Source: Gordonia sp. 'Campus'
Lineage (GTDB): Bacteria; Actinomycetota; Actinomycetes; Mycobacteriales; Mycobacteriaceae
DNA length: 64,000 bases
NCBI RefSeq assembly: GCF_022206305.1
Contig: NZ_JAKOIW010000001.1
Span: forward strand, 186,001-250,000
Reading direction: 5' to 3'
The notes under the pieces are model-generated. The model was not told the DNA's origin and made no database searches. It was given only the letters and a program-made list of their open reading frames with translations. Every line of letters starts with the position of its first letter. Within the stretch, counting starts at the first letter, position 1. The position numbers and the translations under genes were made by a program. Shown piece by piece: positions 18,201-25,876 of this stretch.

Positions 18201-18600
18201 CGAGATCTCGCCCGAGCTGGCCGCCGAGCGCGGCCTGACAAACGAGGGCTGGGCCACGATCGTCTCGCCGCGCGGCGCGATCGAGGCACGCGTGCTGGTG
18301 ACCGACCGCATGATGCCGCTGACGATCAACGGCCGGCAGGTACATCAGGTCGGTCTCCCTTACCACTGGGGCGTCGGTTCCGACGCGGTGGTCAGCGGTG
18401 ACGCCGCGAACGACCTCATCGGGGTCACACTGGATCCGAACGTCCAGATCCAGGAATCCAAGGTCGGTTCGTGCGACGTCGTCGCCGGCCGCCGGCCGCA
18501 GGGTCGGGCACTGCTCGACCTGGTGCGCGCCTACCAGGAGCGAGCCGGGGTCACGGTCGAGACAGACAATCAGCACATCACCGGGAAGGTGGACGAGTAG
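15274..18600 (+). CDS. fdhA: Formate dehydrogenase catalytic subunit, selenocysteine-containing
   Basis: A 1108-residue molybdopterin enzyme read through an in-frame UGA at codon 189. CPFCAVGCGQ with Cys85 in GRLCPKG (Cys50, 53, 57, 85) binds the proximal [4Fe-4S] cluster; ENQARI-U-HSATVPGLGASFGRG is the classical FDH active site with selenocysteine then His. The same frame continues to a stop at 18598, with FdnG-like C-terminal molybdopterin-binding sequence. It oxidises formate to CO2. No twin-arginine signal is visible at the N-terminus (GTG 15274), so the active site probably faces the cytoplasm. An acidic Gly/Pro-rich linker lies around residues 330-390. It would look like two ORFs or a pseudogene in automatic annotation. 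Confidence 0.95.
15838..15840 (+). other. Selenocysteine codon (in-frame UGA, Sec189)
   Basis: The UGA follows NQAR-Ile and precedes His-Ser, exactly the context of selenocysteine in E. coli FdnG/FdhF-type enzymes. The frame remains open for more than 900 codons afterwards, with conserved FDH sequence immediately on both sides. The presence of selA, selB, selC and selD within 10 kb supports recoding over termination. Confidence 0.95.
15852..15870 (+). promoter_or_regulatory. Bacterial SECIS hairpin
   Basis: Eleven nucleotides after the UGA, the mRNA can form a 7-bp stem (GGUUCCC at 15852-15858 with GGGGGCC at 15864-15870, two of the pairs G-U) closed by a five-base loop GGUCU. The E. coli fdhF SECIS has the same apical GGUCU, which SelB recognises, at a similar distance from the UGA. 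The hairpin is within the coding sequence, as in all bacterial SECIS elements. Confidence 0.9.
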
Positions 18601-19608
18601 ATGGGGCAGCTGTCCGGACCCTCCGACCCCAGTGTCGACGCGCACTGGGCCACGCACGAATCACGAAAAGGGTTCTTCACCGACACGTCGATCTGCATCG
18701 GTTGCAAGGCCTGTGAGGTGGCCTGCAAGGAATGGAACTCCAACCCGCGCGACGGCGACCTGGCGCTGACCGGGATGTCGTACGACAACACCGTCGCCCT
18801 CGGTGCGAGCACCTGGCGTCACGTCGCCTTCATCGAACAGAACTCCGACCGCATCGCCGAGGCCCGCGAATCGGGCCGCATGCTGGTCGGTCTCGGGATG
18901 CCCGCCATGCCCGAACCCGAGGGGTCCGGTGGTGCCGATCAACCGGTCGGTACCACCGGAGGCCCCCCGGACACCCCCGAGTTCCGCTGGCTGATGTCGT
19001 CGGATGTCTGTAAGCACTGCACCCATGCGGGGTGCCTCGACGTCTGCCCGACCGGCGCGCTGTTCCGCACCGAGTTCGGCACCGTGGTGATCCAGGACGA
19101 CGTCTGCAACGGCTGCGGAACATGCGTCGCCGGATGTCCGTTCGGCGTCGTCGAACGTCGCGCCGACGGCACCGCGGCCCCGACGACGCGTTCCGGAGAG
19201 CGCAAAGGTGAACAGCCCGAGGTGCCCAAACGCGGTGTCGCACAGAAGTGCACGCTCTGCTACGACCGCCTGGTCGACGACGAGACGCCCGCGTGCGCCA
19301 AGACCTGCCCGACCACGTCGATCAAGTACGGCGACCACGACGACCTGGTCGACGACGCCCACGCCCGGGTGCGGGCGCTGCACGATCAGGGCATGACCGA
19401 GGCGCGGCTGTACGGCGCCAACCCGAATGACGGTGTGGGAGGCACGGGTTCGGTGTTCTTGCTGCTCGACGAACCGGAGGTCTACGGGCTGCCGCCGGAC
19501 CCGCGGGTGTGCACCGCCGACCTGCCGGCCATGTACAAACGCGCCGGGATCGCCGCGGCCGGGATGCTCGCCGCCGCTGCACTCTCGTTCCTGCGGGGCG
19601 GCCGATGA
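18601..19608 (+). CDS. fdhB: Formate dehydrogenase iron-sulfur (beta) subunit
   Basis: A 335-residue ferredoxin-like electron-transfer subunit. Four cysteine groups are visible: CIGCKACEVAC, CKHCTHAGCLDVC, CNGCGTCVAGC and CTLCYDR with CAKTC, enough for four [4Fe-4S] clusters as in FdnH/FdoH. A hydrophobic C-terminal helix (AGIAAAGMLAAAALSFL) anchors it to the membrane. Its ATG follows the stop codon of the catalytic subunit directly, and its own stop overlaps the next start. It carries electrons from the molybdenum site to the membrane subunit. Confidence 0.95.
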   Translation: MGQLSGPSDPSVDAHWATHESRKGFFTDTSICIGCKACEVACKEWNSNPRDGDLALTGMSYDNTVALGASTWRHVAFIEQNSDRIAEARESGRMLVGLGMPAMPEPEGSGGADQPVGTTGGPPDTPEFRWLMSSDVCKHCTHAGCLDVCPTGALFRTEFGTVVIQDDVCNGCGTCVAGCPFGVVERRADGTAAPTTRSGERKGEQPEVPKRGVAQKCTLCYDRLVDDETPACAKTCPTTSIKYGDHDDLVDDAHARVRALHDQGMTEARLYGANPNDGVGGTGSVFLLLDEPEVYGLPPDPRVCTADLPAMYKRAGIAAAGMLAAAALSFLRGGR

Positions 19609-20717
19609 CCTCGTCGGAGTTCGATTCGTTCCGCCCCCCGGAGCCGCCCCGGCGGCGCGGGCGGGGGTTCGGCCGTGGCGGAGAACGCAAGCAACGCAAG
19701 AATTTCGGGCAGGGCGACGGCAACCGAGAGATGTCGATGGTGCCCGACGCCGAATTCACTTCGTACTACGGACATCCGGTGGTCAAACCGCCGCCCTGGG
19801 ACGAGAAGGTCGCCGCCTACCTGTTCCTGGGCGGTGTCGCCGGCGGCTCCGGTGTACTCGCCGCCGGCGCACAGCTCACGGGACGCGATGTGTTGCGCCG
19901 CAACGCCCGTCTCGGCGGTCTGGGCGCGGTGGGTCTGGGCGCGATCGCACTCGTCGCCGATCTGGGCCGCCCCGACCGGTTCTACAACATGCTGCGGACG
20001 TTCAAGGTGACCTCGCCGATGAGCGTCGGCTCGTGGATCCTGTCGGCGTTCAGCGGTGCGCTCGGCGTGGCCGCGGTCGGCGAGATCGACCGGATGACCG
20101 GGGCACGTCTCCCGTTGGGGCCGCTACGTCCGGTGCTTCGCGCCGTCGAGGCCCCCGCCGGACTGGCGGCGGGTCTCGCGGGACCGCCGCTCGCGGTCTA
20201 CACCGCGGTGCTGCTCTCCGACACCGCCGTGCCGACCTGGAACGCCATGCACCGCGACCTGCCGTTCGTGTTCGTCAGTTCGGCGAGCCTGGCGTCGAGC
20301 GGGCTGGCACTGGTCACCACGCCCACGCGCCAGGCGGCCCCGGCGCGCACCCTGGCCGCCATCGGCGTGATCGGCGACCTCACCGCGATGCGACTCATGG
20401 AACACCGGATGGACCCGGTGACGACCGAACCGATGCACGACGGTACCGCCGGAAAGCTGCTGCGGTGGAGTGAGCGACTGGCCGTGGCCGGCGGCGTCGG
20501 CGCCCTCCTCAGCAGCCGGTCCCGGCCGCTGGCCGTCGCGTCGGGACTGGCGTTGCTCGCCGCGTCGGCGTGTACACGTTTCGGCGTCTTCGACGCCGGG
20601 ATCGAATCCGCGAAGAACCCGCGCTACACCATCGAACCGCAGAAACGGCGCCTCGCGGCCCGTCGCGCCGCCGGGATCACCGACGACTCCATCACCACCG
20701 GGCCGCCCGCCCCCTGA
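19605..20717 (+). CDS. NrfD-type membrane subunit of formate dehydrogenase
   Basis: A 370-residue polytopic membrane protein of the NrfD/polysulfide-reductase group. After a basic, Pro/Arg-rich cytoplasmic N-terminus come about eight hydrophobic segments; YLFLGGVAGGSGVLAAGAQL and ALVADLGRPDRFYNMLRTFKVTSPMSVGSWIL are the family hallmarks. ATG 19605 overlaps the beta-subunit stop. This class lacks haem and passes electrons to menaquinone, replacing the cytochrome b556 subunit of enterobacterial FDH-N. The three genes therefore form a quinone-reducing respiratory formate dehydrogenase. Confidence 0.93.
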   Translation: MTSSEFDSFRPPEPPRRRGRGFGRGGERKQRKNFGQGDGNREMSMVPDAEFTSYYGHPVVKPPPWDEKVAAYLFLGGVAGGSGVLAAGAQLTGRDVLRRNARLGGLGAVGLGAIALVADLGRPDRFYNMLRTFKVTSPMSVGSWILSAFSGALGVAAVGEIDRMTGARLPLGPLRPVLRAVEAPAGLAAGLAGPPLAVYTAVLLSDTAVPTWNAMHRDLPFVFVSSASLASSGLALVTTPTRQAAPARTLAAIGVIGDLTAMRLMEHRMDPVTTEPMHDGTAGKLLRWSERLAVAGGVGALLSSRSRPLAVASGLALLAASACTRFGVFDAGIESAKNPRYTIEPQKRRLAARRAAGITDDSITTGPPAP

Positions 20718-20733
20718 ATGTGGGGCGCCTCCT

Positions 20734-20919
20734 GCTCCCTGACGTGCGCAGAGCACCGAGACCCAGCTCCCTGAGGTGCGCAGAGCACCGAGCCCCAGCT
20801 CCCCGAGGTGCGAGGAGCGCAAGCGACGCGCCTCCTGCTCCCTGAGGTGCGAGGAGCGCAAGCGACGAGCCCCCACGCTCCCTGAGGTGCGAGGAGCGCA
20901 AGCGACGAGCCACGAAGGG
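20734..20919. repeat. Five tandem copies of an interspersed repeat
   Basis: Units beginning GCTCCCTGAGGTGCG start at 20734, 20766, 20798, 20837 and 20877. The first two carry CAGAGCACCGAG, the last three GAGGAGCGCAAGCGACG, so two subtypes are arranged in blocks. The last unit ends in CACGAAGGG and abuts the selD stop codon. A related element occupies 50217-50307 in the same position relative to another leftward gene. The block fills the space between the convergent FDH and selD genes; I see no classical terminator in it. Confidence 0.85.
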
Positions 20920-21936
20920 TCAGCCCACCGTGATCCCGGAGCCGGCCACCGTCTCCCCGATCACCGGATAGCCCGGTACCTCACCGACCACCAGGAGCCC
21001 GCCCGATGTCTGGGCGTCGGCCAGGAACAGCAGGTCGTCGTCGGTGATTGCGGCACCGAGGGTCAGGTGCGGGCGCACCCAGTCGAGGTTGCGGCGGGTT
21101 CCGCCGGACACGAACCCGTCGCGCAGGGCCTCGGCCGCGCCGCCCACCGCGGGTACCGCGCTGCGGTCGAGCACCGCGCCGACGCCGGACGCGCGGCACA
21201 ACTTGTGGAGGTGACCGAGCAAACCGAAACCGGTGACGTCGGTCGCCGCGCGGGCACCGGCTGCGACCGCGGCCGTCGATGCGTCGCGATTGAGCGTCGT
21301 CATCAGGGCGACCGCCTCGTCGAACACCTCGCCGGTCTGCTTGTGCCGGTTGTTCAGCAGCCCGACGCCGATCGGTTTGGTGAGGGTGATCGGCAGGCCA
21401 GCCTCGGCGGCGTCATTGCGCAGCAACCGGTCGGGGTGGGCGACACCCGTCACCGCCATGCCGTACTTGGGTTCCGGGTCGTCGATGGTGTGCCCGCCGA
21501 TGACCGGGCAGCCCGCCGACGCCCCGACGTCGAGACCCCCGCGCAGCACCTCGGTCATCAACTCCATCGGCAGGACACCTCGTGGCCAGCCGACCAGGTT
21601 GATCGCGACGACGGGGGTACCGCCCATCGCGTAGATGTCGGACAGCGCGTTCGCGGCGGCGATGCGGCCCCAGTCGTAGGGATCGTCGACGACTGGCGTG
21701 AAGAAGTCGGCGGTGGAGAGCACCGCGAGGTCGTCACGGACGCGCACGGCCGCGGCGTCGTCCCCGGCGTCGAGCCCGACGATGATGTCGTCGCCGACCT
21801 GGCCGGTCAGCCCGGCTACCGCCTGCTCGAGCTCGCCCGGCGGGATCTTGCATGCACATCCACCACCGTGGGCGTAGCCGGTGAGTCGGACGGGAGCATC
21901 ATCACGCACAGTCACCGTGCCGAGGGTAGCCCTCAC
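20920..21936 (-). CDS. selD: Selenide, water dikinase
   Basis: A 338-residue enzyme that makes selenophosphate from selenide and ATP, the selenium donor for SelA. The N-terminal loop GGGCACKIPP holds the catalytic Cys27 and Lys30 (Cys17 and Lys20 in E. coli); the enzyme is thus the Cys form, not itself a selenoprotein. The Asp-rich metal site GLDAGDDAAA and STADFFTPVVDDPYDWGRIAAANALSDIYAMGG and the C-terminal DVTGFGLLGHL with QTSGGLL are diagnostic. The start is uncertain: GTG 21936 opens the frame, GTG 21915 is better placed after GAGGG. It is divergent from the small gene at 21981 and convergent with the FDH operon. Confidence 0.96.
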   Translation of the reverse strand: MRATLGTVTVRDDAPVRLTGYAHGGGCACKIPPGELEQAVAGLTGQVGDDIIVGLDAGDDAAAVRVRDDLAVLSTADFFTPVVDDPYDWGRIAAANALSDIYAMGGTPVVAINLVGWPRGVLPMELMTEVLRGGLDVGASAGCPVIGGHTIDDPEPKYGMAVTGVAHPDRLLRNDAAEAGLPITLTKPIGVGLLNNRHKQTGEVFDEAVALMTTLNRDASTAAVAAGARAATDVTGFGLLGHLHKLCRASGVGAVLDRSAVPAVGGAAEALRDGFVSGGTRRNLDWVRPHLTLGAAITDDDLLFLADAQTSGGLLVVGEVPGYPVIGETVAGSGITVG

Positions 21937-21980
21937 GCAATCAGACGTGTCCCCGACCGCGGATCGCTACCATCGGGCAC

Positions 21981-22271
21981 ATGAGGCAGGCAGACGGCGA
22001 GTACTACGTCACCGCGGACGAGCTACAGGCGTTCTGGGAGTCGGGTCACGACTACTGGTACATGCGGGAGGACGGTTCCACCGACCTGTATGGCGACGAG
22101 CTCGACATCACCCACGGCTGGCCCATCTTCTTGATGAAGCGGGACGAGGACTGGTTTGCGAAGTGGGACGGCGATTTTCGACGAGCGGTCGAGGAGGATC
22201 TCAATCCGAAGCTGATCCGCCACTTCGAGGAGCTGATCACCCAGGGGAACTGGCCGCACCAGCAGGACTGA
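21981..22271 (+). CDS. Small acidic protein of unknown function inside the sel locus
   Basis: A 96-residue soluble protein that I do not recognise. It is acidic and aromatic-rich, with Trp/Tyr/Phe in DELQAFWESGHDYWYMREDG, THGWPIFLMKRDEDWFAKWDGDF and a helical end NPKLIRHFEELITQGNWPHQ. It has no cysteine, signal peptide or membrane helix. ATG 21981 follows the divergent selD by 44 bp, and the stop lies 34 bp before selC. Codon use matches its neighbours. Position suggests a link with selenium metabolism, but simple chance insertion cannot be excluded. Confidence 0.75.
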   Translation: MRQADGEYYVTADELQAFWESGHDYWYMREDGSTDLYGDELDITHGWPIFLMKRDEDWFAKWDGDFRRAVEEDLNPKLIRHFEELITQGNWPHQQD

Positions 22272-22305
22272 CGGTTCTCGCCGTCGGATACGTTGGACGG
22301 CGCAA

Positions 22306-22400
22306 GGAGGCGTATGGGTCCTGGTGGGCTCCCCGGTCTTCAAAACCGGTGAGGTCGAGTATCTCGGTCTGGCGGGTTCGATTCCCGTCCGCCTCCGCCA
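22306..22400 (+). tRNA. selC: tRNA-Sec (UCA anticodon)
   Basis: The 95-nt gene starts GGAGGCG and ends CGCCTCC-G-CCA, giving a seven-pair acceptor stem (the eighth position, expected in tRNA-Sec, is a U-C mismatch), discriminator G and encoded CCA. The anticodon stem CCGGT/ACCGG (22333-22337 and 22345-22349) encloses CTTCAAA with anticodon TCA at 22340-22342, which reads UGA. The T arm is CGGG-TTCGATT-CCCG, and a long variable arm spans about 22350-22370. The size, long extra arm and UCA anticodon identify tRNA-Sec. It lies directly before selA. Confidence 0.96.
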
Positions 22401-22523
22401 CCCACCGCCGGCTGAGCCGGTGACGAGCAGGGCGAGAGCCACCCACCGCCGGCTGAGCCGGTGACGAGCAGGGCGAGAGCCACCCACCGCCGGCTGAGCC
22501 GGTGACGAGCGAAGCGAGGAGCC
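22401..22523. repeat. Three 41-bp direct repeats between selC and selA
   Basis: Units start at 22401, 22442 and 22483. Each contains CCGGCTGAGCCGG, a 13-bp perfect palindrome, then GTGACGAGC. The first two units are identical; the third diverges at its end from GCAGGGCGAGAGCCA to GCGAAGCGAGGAGCC, and this altered end supplies the AGGAG ribosome site of selA. The first repeat begins at the base after the tRNA CCA end. The palindromes could form hairpins in the transcript, for instance for tRNA 3' processing or partial termination. Confidence 0.9.
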
Positions 22524-23840
22524 GTGTCGAAGCCCCCCGTCACCGACCCGCGTCGCCGGATTCCACGCACCGACGCCCTGCTGACACTGCCCGCCGCGAT
22601 CGACGCCCGAAAGCGACTGGGCGACGAGACCGTTCGCGACACCATCCGCGCCGCACAGGAAGCCGCGCGGCGCGGTGAACTGTCGCCCGACGAGGTCGAG
22701 CAGGCGGTCGTCGACGCACTCTCCGGTCACCGCGCGTCCTCGGCACGTCCGGTGCTGAACGCCACCGGCGTCGTCGTGCACACCAATCTGGGTCGGGCGC
22801 CACTCTCCCCCACCGCACTCGAAGCCGTCGTCGCTGCATCAGGCTACGTGGATGTGGAACTGGATCTCCGGACCGGGACGCGGTCGAAGCGCGGGGCGGC
22901 CACCCGCGCGGCGCTCGTGCGCGCCTGTCCCGCCGCCGGAGATGCGTTGATGGTCAACAACGGTGCCGCCGCGCTGGTGCTGGCGACGACCGCGCTGGCC
23001 GCCGGCCGGGCGGTGGTGATCAGCCGTGGCGAGATGATCGAGATCGGTGCCGGCTTCCGGCTCACCGAGCTGATCGCGTCGACCGGCGCACGGCTGCACG
23101 AGGTCGGTACGACCAACCGGACCCACGCACGCGATTACGCCGACGCCCTCGCCTCGGACGACGTCGGTGCCATCCTCAAAGTCCACCCCAGCAACTTCCG
23201 CGTGGAGGGTTTCACCAGCGACACCTCGCTGGCGGAGTTGCGCGACCTCGGCCGGGCGCACGACGTGCCCGTCGTCGCCGACATCGGCAGCGGACTCCTG
23301 CGACCAGACCCGCTGCTGCCCGACGAGCCGGACGCGACGACGACACTGGAATCCGGGGCCGATCTGGTGATCGCGAGCGGCGACAAGCTCCTGGGCGGTC
23401 CGCAGGCCGGACTTCTCCTCGGCGACTTAGCGCTCGTGCAGCGATTGGCGAAACACCCTCTGGCACGGGCGGTTCGCGCGGACAAGCTCGCACTCGCCGC
23501 CATGGAGGCGACCGTCGGCGGGCCACGGCCTCCGGTCTGGGAGTACCTCCACGCCGACCCTGAGAAGCTTCGTGCACGCACCGAGTCCCTGGGTGTCGCA
23601 GTCGGTTTCCCGGTTGTCGCACACGACGGGCGGGTAGGTGGCGGTGGCGCACCCGGCGTTCCGCTACCAGGGTGGGCGGTGCGGCTCCCGGTCGCCGCGG
23701 CCGAACGCCTCCGCCTCGGCGATCCCGCCGTGCTGCCCCGCGTCCACGACGACGCGTGTCTCGTCGACGTGCGGTGCGTCCCCGAGGCCGACGATCCGCG
23801 ACTCGTCGCCGCGATCGTCCAGGCCCTGGACGAACTGTGA
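22524..23840 (+). CDS. selA: L-seryl-tRNA(Sec) selenium transferase
   Basis: A 438-residue PLP enzyme that converts Ser-tRNA(Sec) to Sec-tRNA(Sec) using selenophosphate. NATGVVVHTNLGRAPLS, NNGAAALVLATTALA and EVGTTNRTHARDY are characteristic, and SGDKLLGGPQAGLLLG contains the PLP lysine, Lys288. Its length is a little below the 463 of E. coli SelA. The GTG start at 22524 is preceded by GAGGAG in the last copy of the upstream repeat. It is followed after 38 bp by selB and is presumably co-transcribed with selC. Confidence 0.96.
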   Translation: MSKPPVTDPRRRIPRTDALLTLPAAIDARKRLGDETVRDTIRAAQEAARRGELSPDEVEQAVVDALSGHRASSARPVLNATGVVVHTNLGRAPLSPTALEAVVAASGYVDVELDLRTGTRSKRGAATRAALVRACPAAGDALMVNNGAAALVLATTALAAGRAVVISRGEMIEIGAGFRLTELIASTGARLHEVGTTNRTHARDYADALASDDVGAILKVHPSNFRVEGFTSDTSLAELRDLGRAHDVPVVADIGSGLLRPDPLLPDEPDATTTLESGADLVIASGDKLLGGPQAGLLLGDLALVQRLAKHPLARAVRADKLALAAMEATVGGPRPPVWEYLHADPEKLRARTESLGVAVGFPVVAHDGRVGGGGAPGVPLPGWAVRLPVAAAERLRLGDPAVLPRVHDDACLVDVRCVPEADDPRLVAAIVQALDEL

Positions 23841-23878
23841 ATCCCGAATCGTGAAGCACGGCTGATGAAGTGCAGCTC

Positions 23879-25672
23879 ATGAAGTACGTGGTCGCCACCG
23901 CCGGACACGTGGACCACGGCAAGTCCACCTTGGTACGGGCGTTGACCGGCATCGAACCGGACCGGTGGGAGGAGGAACGACGCCGCGGCCTGACCATCGA
24001 CCTGGGTTTCGCCTGGACGACACTGCCTTCCGGCGCCGATGTGGCTTTCGTCGACGTCCCCGGTCATGAGCGGTTCATCCCGAACATGTTGGCCGGGCTG
24101 GGGCCTGCGCCGGTCGTCCTGTTCGTCGTGGCCGCCGACGAGGGGTGGCGTGCCCAGTCCGACGACCACCGCGACGCCGTCGCCGCACTCGGCATCGAAT
24201 CCGGACTGCTGGTCGTCACCCGCGCCGACCGGGCGTCGGCCGATCGGATCCGCGAGGTGATCGACGAAGCACGACACCGGCTGGGCGACACCGGTCTTGC
24301 CCATGTTCCCGCGGTGGCGGTGTCCGCGATCGACCACTCCGGCATCGACGAGTTGCGCACGACCCTCGACGATGTTCTCGCGCAATCACCTTCGCCACCG
24401 ACCTCCGGTCGTGTCCGGTTCTGGATCGACCGGGTGTTCACCCGCACCGGGGCCGGTACGGTCGTCACGGGCACCCTGGCGTCGGGAACCATCTCGGTCG
24501 GCGACACCCTGGACCTGCATACCCTCCACGGCGAACGCCGGGTCGATGTCCGCGGATTGCAGAGCGAGGGCGCGACTCTCACGACGGCGGGTCCGGTCAG
24601 CCGGGTCGCGGTCAACCTCCGCGGTGCCGGTGTCGACGACGTCGCGCGCGGTGACGCGCTCGTGACTCCGGTCGCCTGGCACGCGTCCGACCTCATCGAC
24701 ATACGACGCGCGAGCGGTACGCCGTTCGCCGAGGTCCCCGAGCACCTGATCGCCCACATCGGCACGGCCGCGGTACCGGTGCGCGTACGACCGCTCGACC
24801 CCGACCATTGCCGCCTCACGCTCTCCCACGCCCTCCCGCTGTCGACAGGAGACCGGGTGGTCCTGCGCGATCCCGGGCAGCGGATCGTCGGCGGTGGCGT
24901 TGTCCTGCACCCCGATCCGCCGCCACTGACTCGCCGGGGTGACGCCGTACGTCGAGCGGCAATCCTGGCGGCCATGACCGACGGCGCGGGAGCTGCCGAG
25001 GAGGTCATGCGACGGGGCGCGGTGCGCGTCGCCGATCTGGCACGACTCGGTCTCGTCGACGACGTGGACCCCGCGCCGCGGGGCGTCCGTGCGATCGACG
25101 GATGGTGGGTCGCCGAGGCGTCACTCGCGGCCTGGGCCGGACGACTACACACCGCTGTTGTCGAGCTGCACGAGCGGGACCCGTTGTCCGCGGGCATGTC
25201 CGCGGCGGGAGCGCCCGCACTGTTGGGTCTGCCGGATTCCGCGTTGCTGGACGCCGTCGTCGCCGAGGCGGGACTCACGTCATCCGACGGCCACCTGTCG
25301 GTGCCCGGCCACACCCCCTCCCTCGGGGACGCCGAGGACGCGCTCCGCGCCTTGGAGCGACGTCTCTCCGACCATCCGTTCCGCGCTCCCGAAGCCGACG
25401 ACCTCTCCGCACTGGGACTGGGCGCCAGGGAACTGGCCGCGGCCGAGCGCGCCGACCGAGTGCTCCGGTTGGGCGACGGGGTCGTACTGCTACCCACCGC
25501 CCCGGCACTGGCGATGCGCATCCTCGCCTCGCTCGATCAGCCGTTCACCACCAGCGCCGCCCGTCAGGCGCTGGGAACCACTCGGCGCGTGGTGATCCCA
25601 CTGCTCGAGCACCTGGACTCCCGCAGGTGGACCCGCCGGATCGACGCCGGGCACCGCGAGGTCGTGCGCTGA
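23879..25672 (+). CDS. selB: Selenocysteine-specific elongation factor
   Basis: A 597-residue GTPase that delivers Sec-tRNA(Sec) to ribosomes paused at UGA codons bearing a SECIS hairpin. G1 is GHVDHGKS, G3 DVPGHE, and G4 reads TRAD in place of NKxD, as in other SelB proteins. The EF-Tu-like domains are followed by a long C-terminal region with winged-helix character (ADDLSALGLGARELAAAERADRVLRLGDGVVLL and RQALGTTRRVVIPLLEHLDS), which binds the SECIS loop. ATG 23879 fits the EF-Tu start; GTG 23870 is an alternative three codons upstream. Confidence 0.96.
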   Translation: MKYVVATAGHVDHGKSTLVRALTGIEPDRWEEERRRGLTIDLGFAWTTLPSGADVAFVDVPGHERFIPNMLAGLGPAPVVLFVVAADEGWRAQSDDHRDAVAALGIESGLLVVTRADRASADRIREVIDEARHRLGDTGLAHVPAVAVSAIDHSGIDELRTTLDDVLAQSPSPPTSGRVRFWIDRVFTRTGAGTVVTGTLASGTISVGDTLDLHTLHGERRVDVRGLQSEGATLTTAGPVSRVAVNLRGAGVDDVARGDALVTPVAWHASDLIDIRRASGTPFAEVPEHLIAHIGTAAVPVRVRPLDPDHCRLTLSHALPLSTGDRVVLRDPGQRIVGGGVVLHPDPPPLTRRGDAVRRAAILAAMTDGAGAAEEVMRRGAVRVADLARLGLVDDVDPAPRGVRAIDGWWVAEASLAAWAGRLHTAVVELHERDPLSAGMSAAGAPALLGLPDSALLDAVVAEAGLTSSDGHLSVPGHTPSLGDAEDALRALERRLSDHPFRAPEADDLSALGLGARELAAAERADRVLRLGDGVVLLPTAPALAMRILASLDQPFTTSAARQALGTTRRVVIPLLEHLDSRRWTRRIDAGHREVVR

Positions 25673-25804
25673 TCTCTGGCCGGCGAAACACCCCGGTCAG
25701 ATCGAAGCGCGAGTCACAGAAGAACGCCACCCGCCCGAGCCCCTATCACACGGCACCGACAACATGCTGTCGCCGAATAGCATTGCACAGCAGCATTTTT
25801 GACC

Positions 25805-25847
25805 TTGCCTAGTTTTCACATTGGTGTACACTCGAACATACATTCGC
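25805..25847 (+). promoter_or_regulatory. Promoter with an SOS-box-like site before the DUF222/HNH gene
   Basis: TTGCCT at 25805-25810 and TACACT at 25827-25832 are separated by 16 bp and make a plausible housekeeping promoter in an AT-richer stretch. TCGAAC-ATAC-ATTCGC at 25832-25847, overlapping the end of the -10 box, matches the actinobacterial LexA box TCGAAC-N4-GTTCGA at the whole left half and at TTCG on the right. Some mycobacterial 13E12 genes are known to be DNA-damage inducible, so LexA control is a reasonable inference. Confidence 0.55.
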
Positions 25848-25876
25848 AGCAACGGTTCTCGGGGGAGGTGACCGTC

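Noticed and set aside
15274-18600. FDH alpha gene read as a nonsense-mutated pseudogene or two separate genes
   Set aside because: The UGA is at the exact selenocysteine position, is followed by a SECIS hairpin, and the sel genes are adjacent.
20734-20919. The five repeats as a CRISPR array
   Set aside because: The repeats are contiguous with no unique spacers and vary in length and sequence.
22401-22523. The three repeats as a CRISPR array
   Set aside because: The units are directly contiguous 41-mers without variable spacers, and there are no cas genes in the window.
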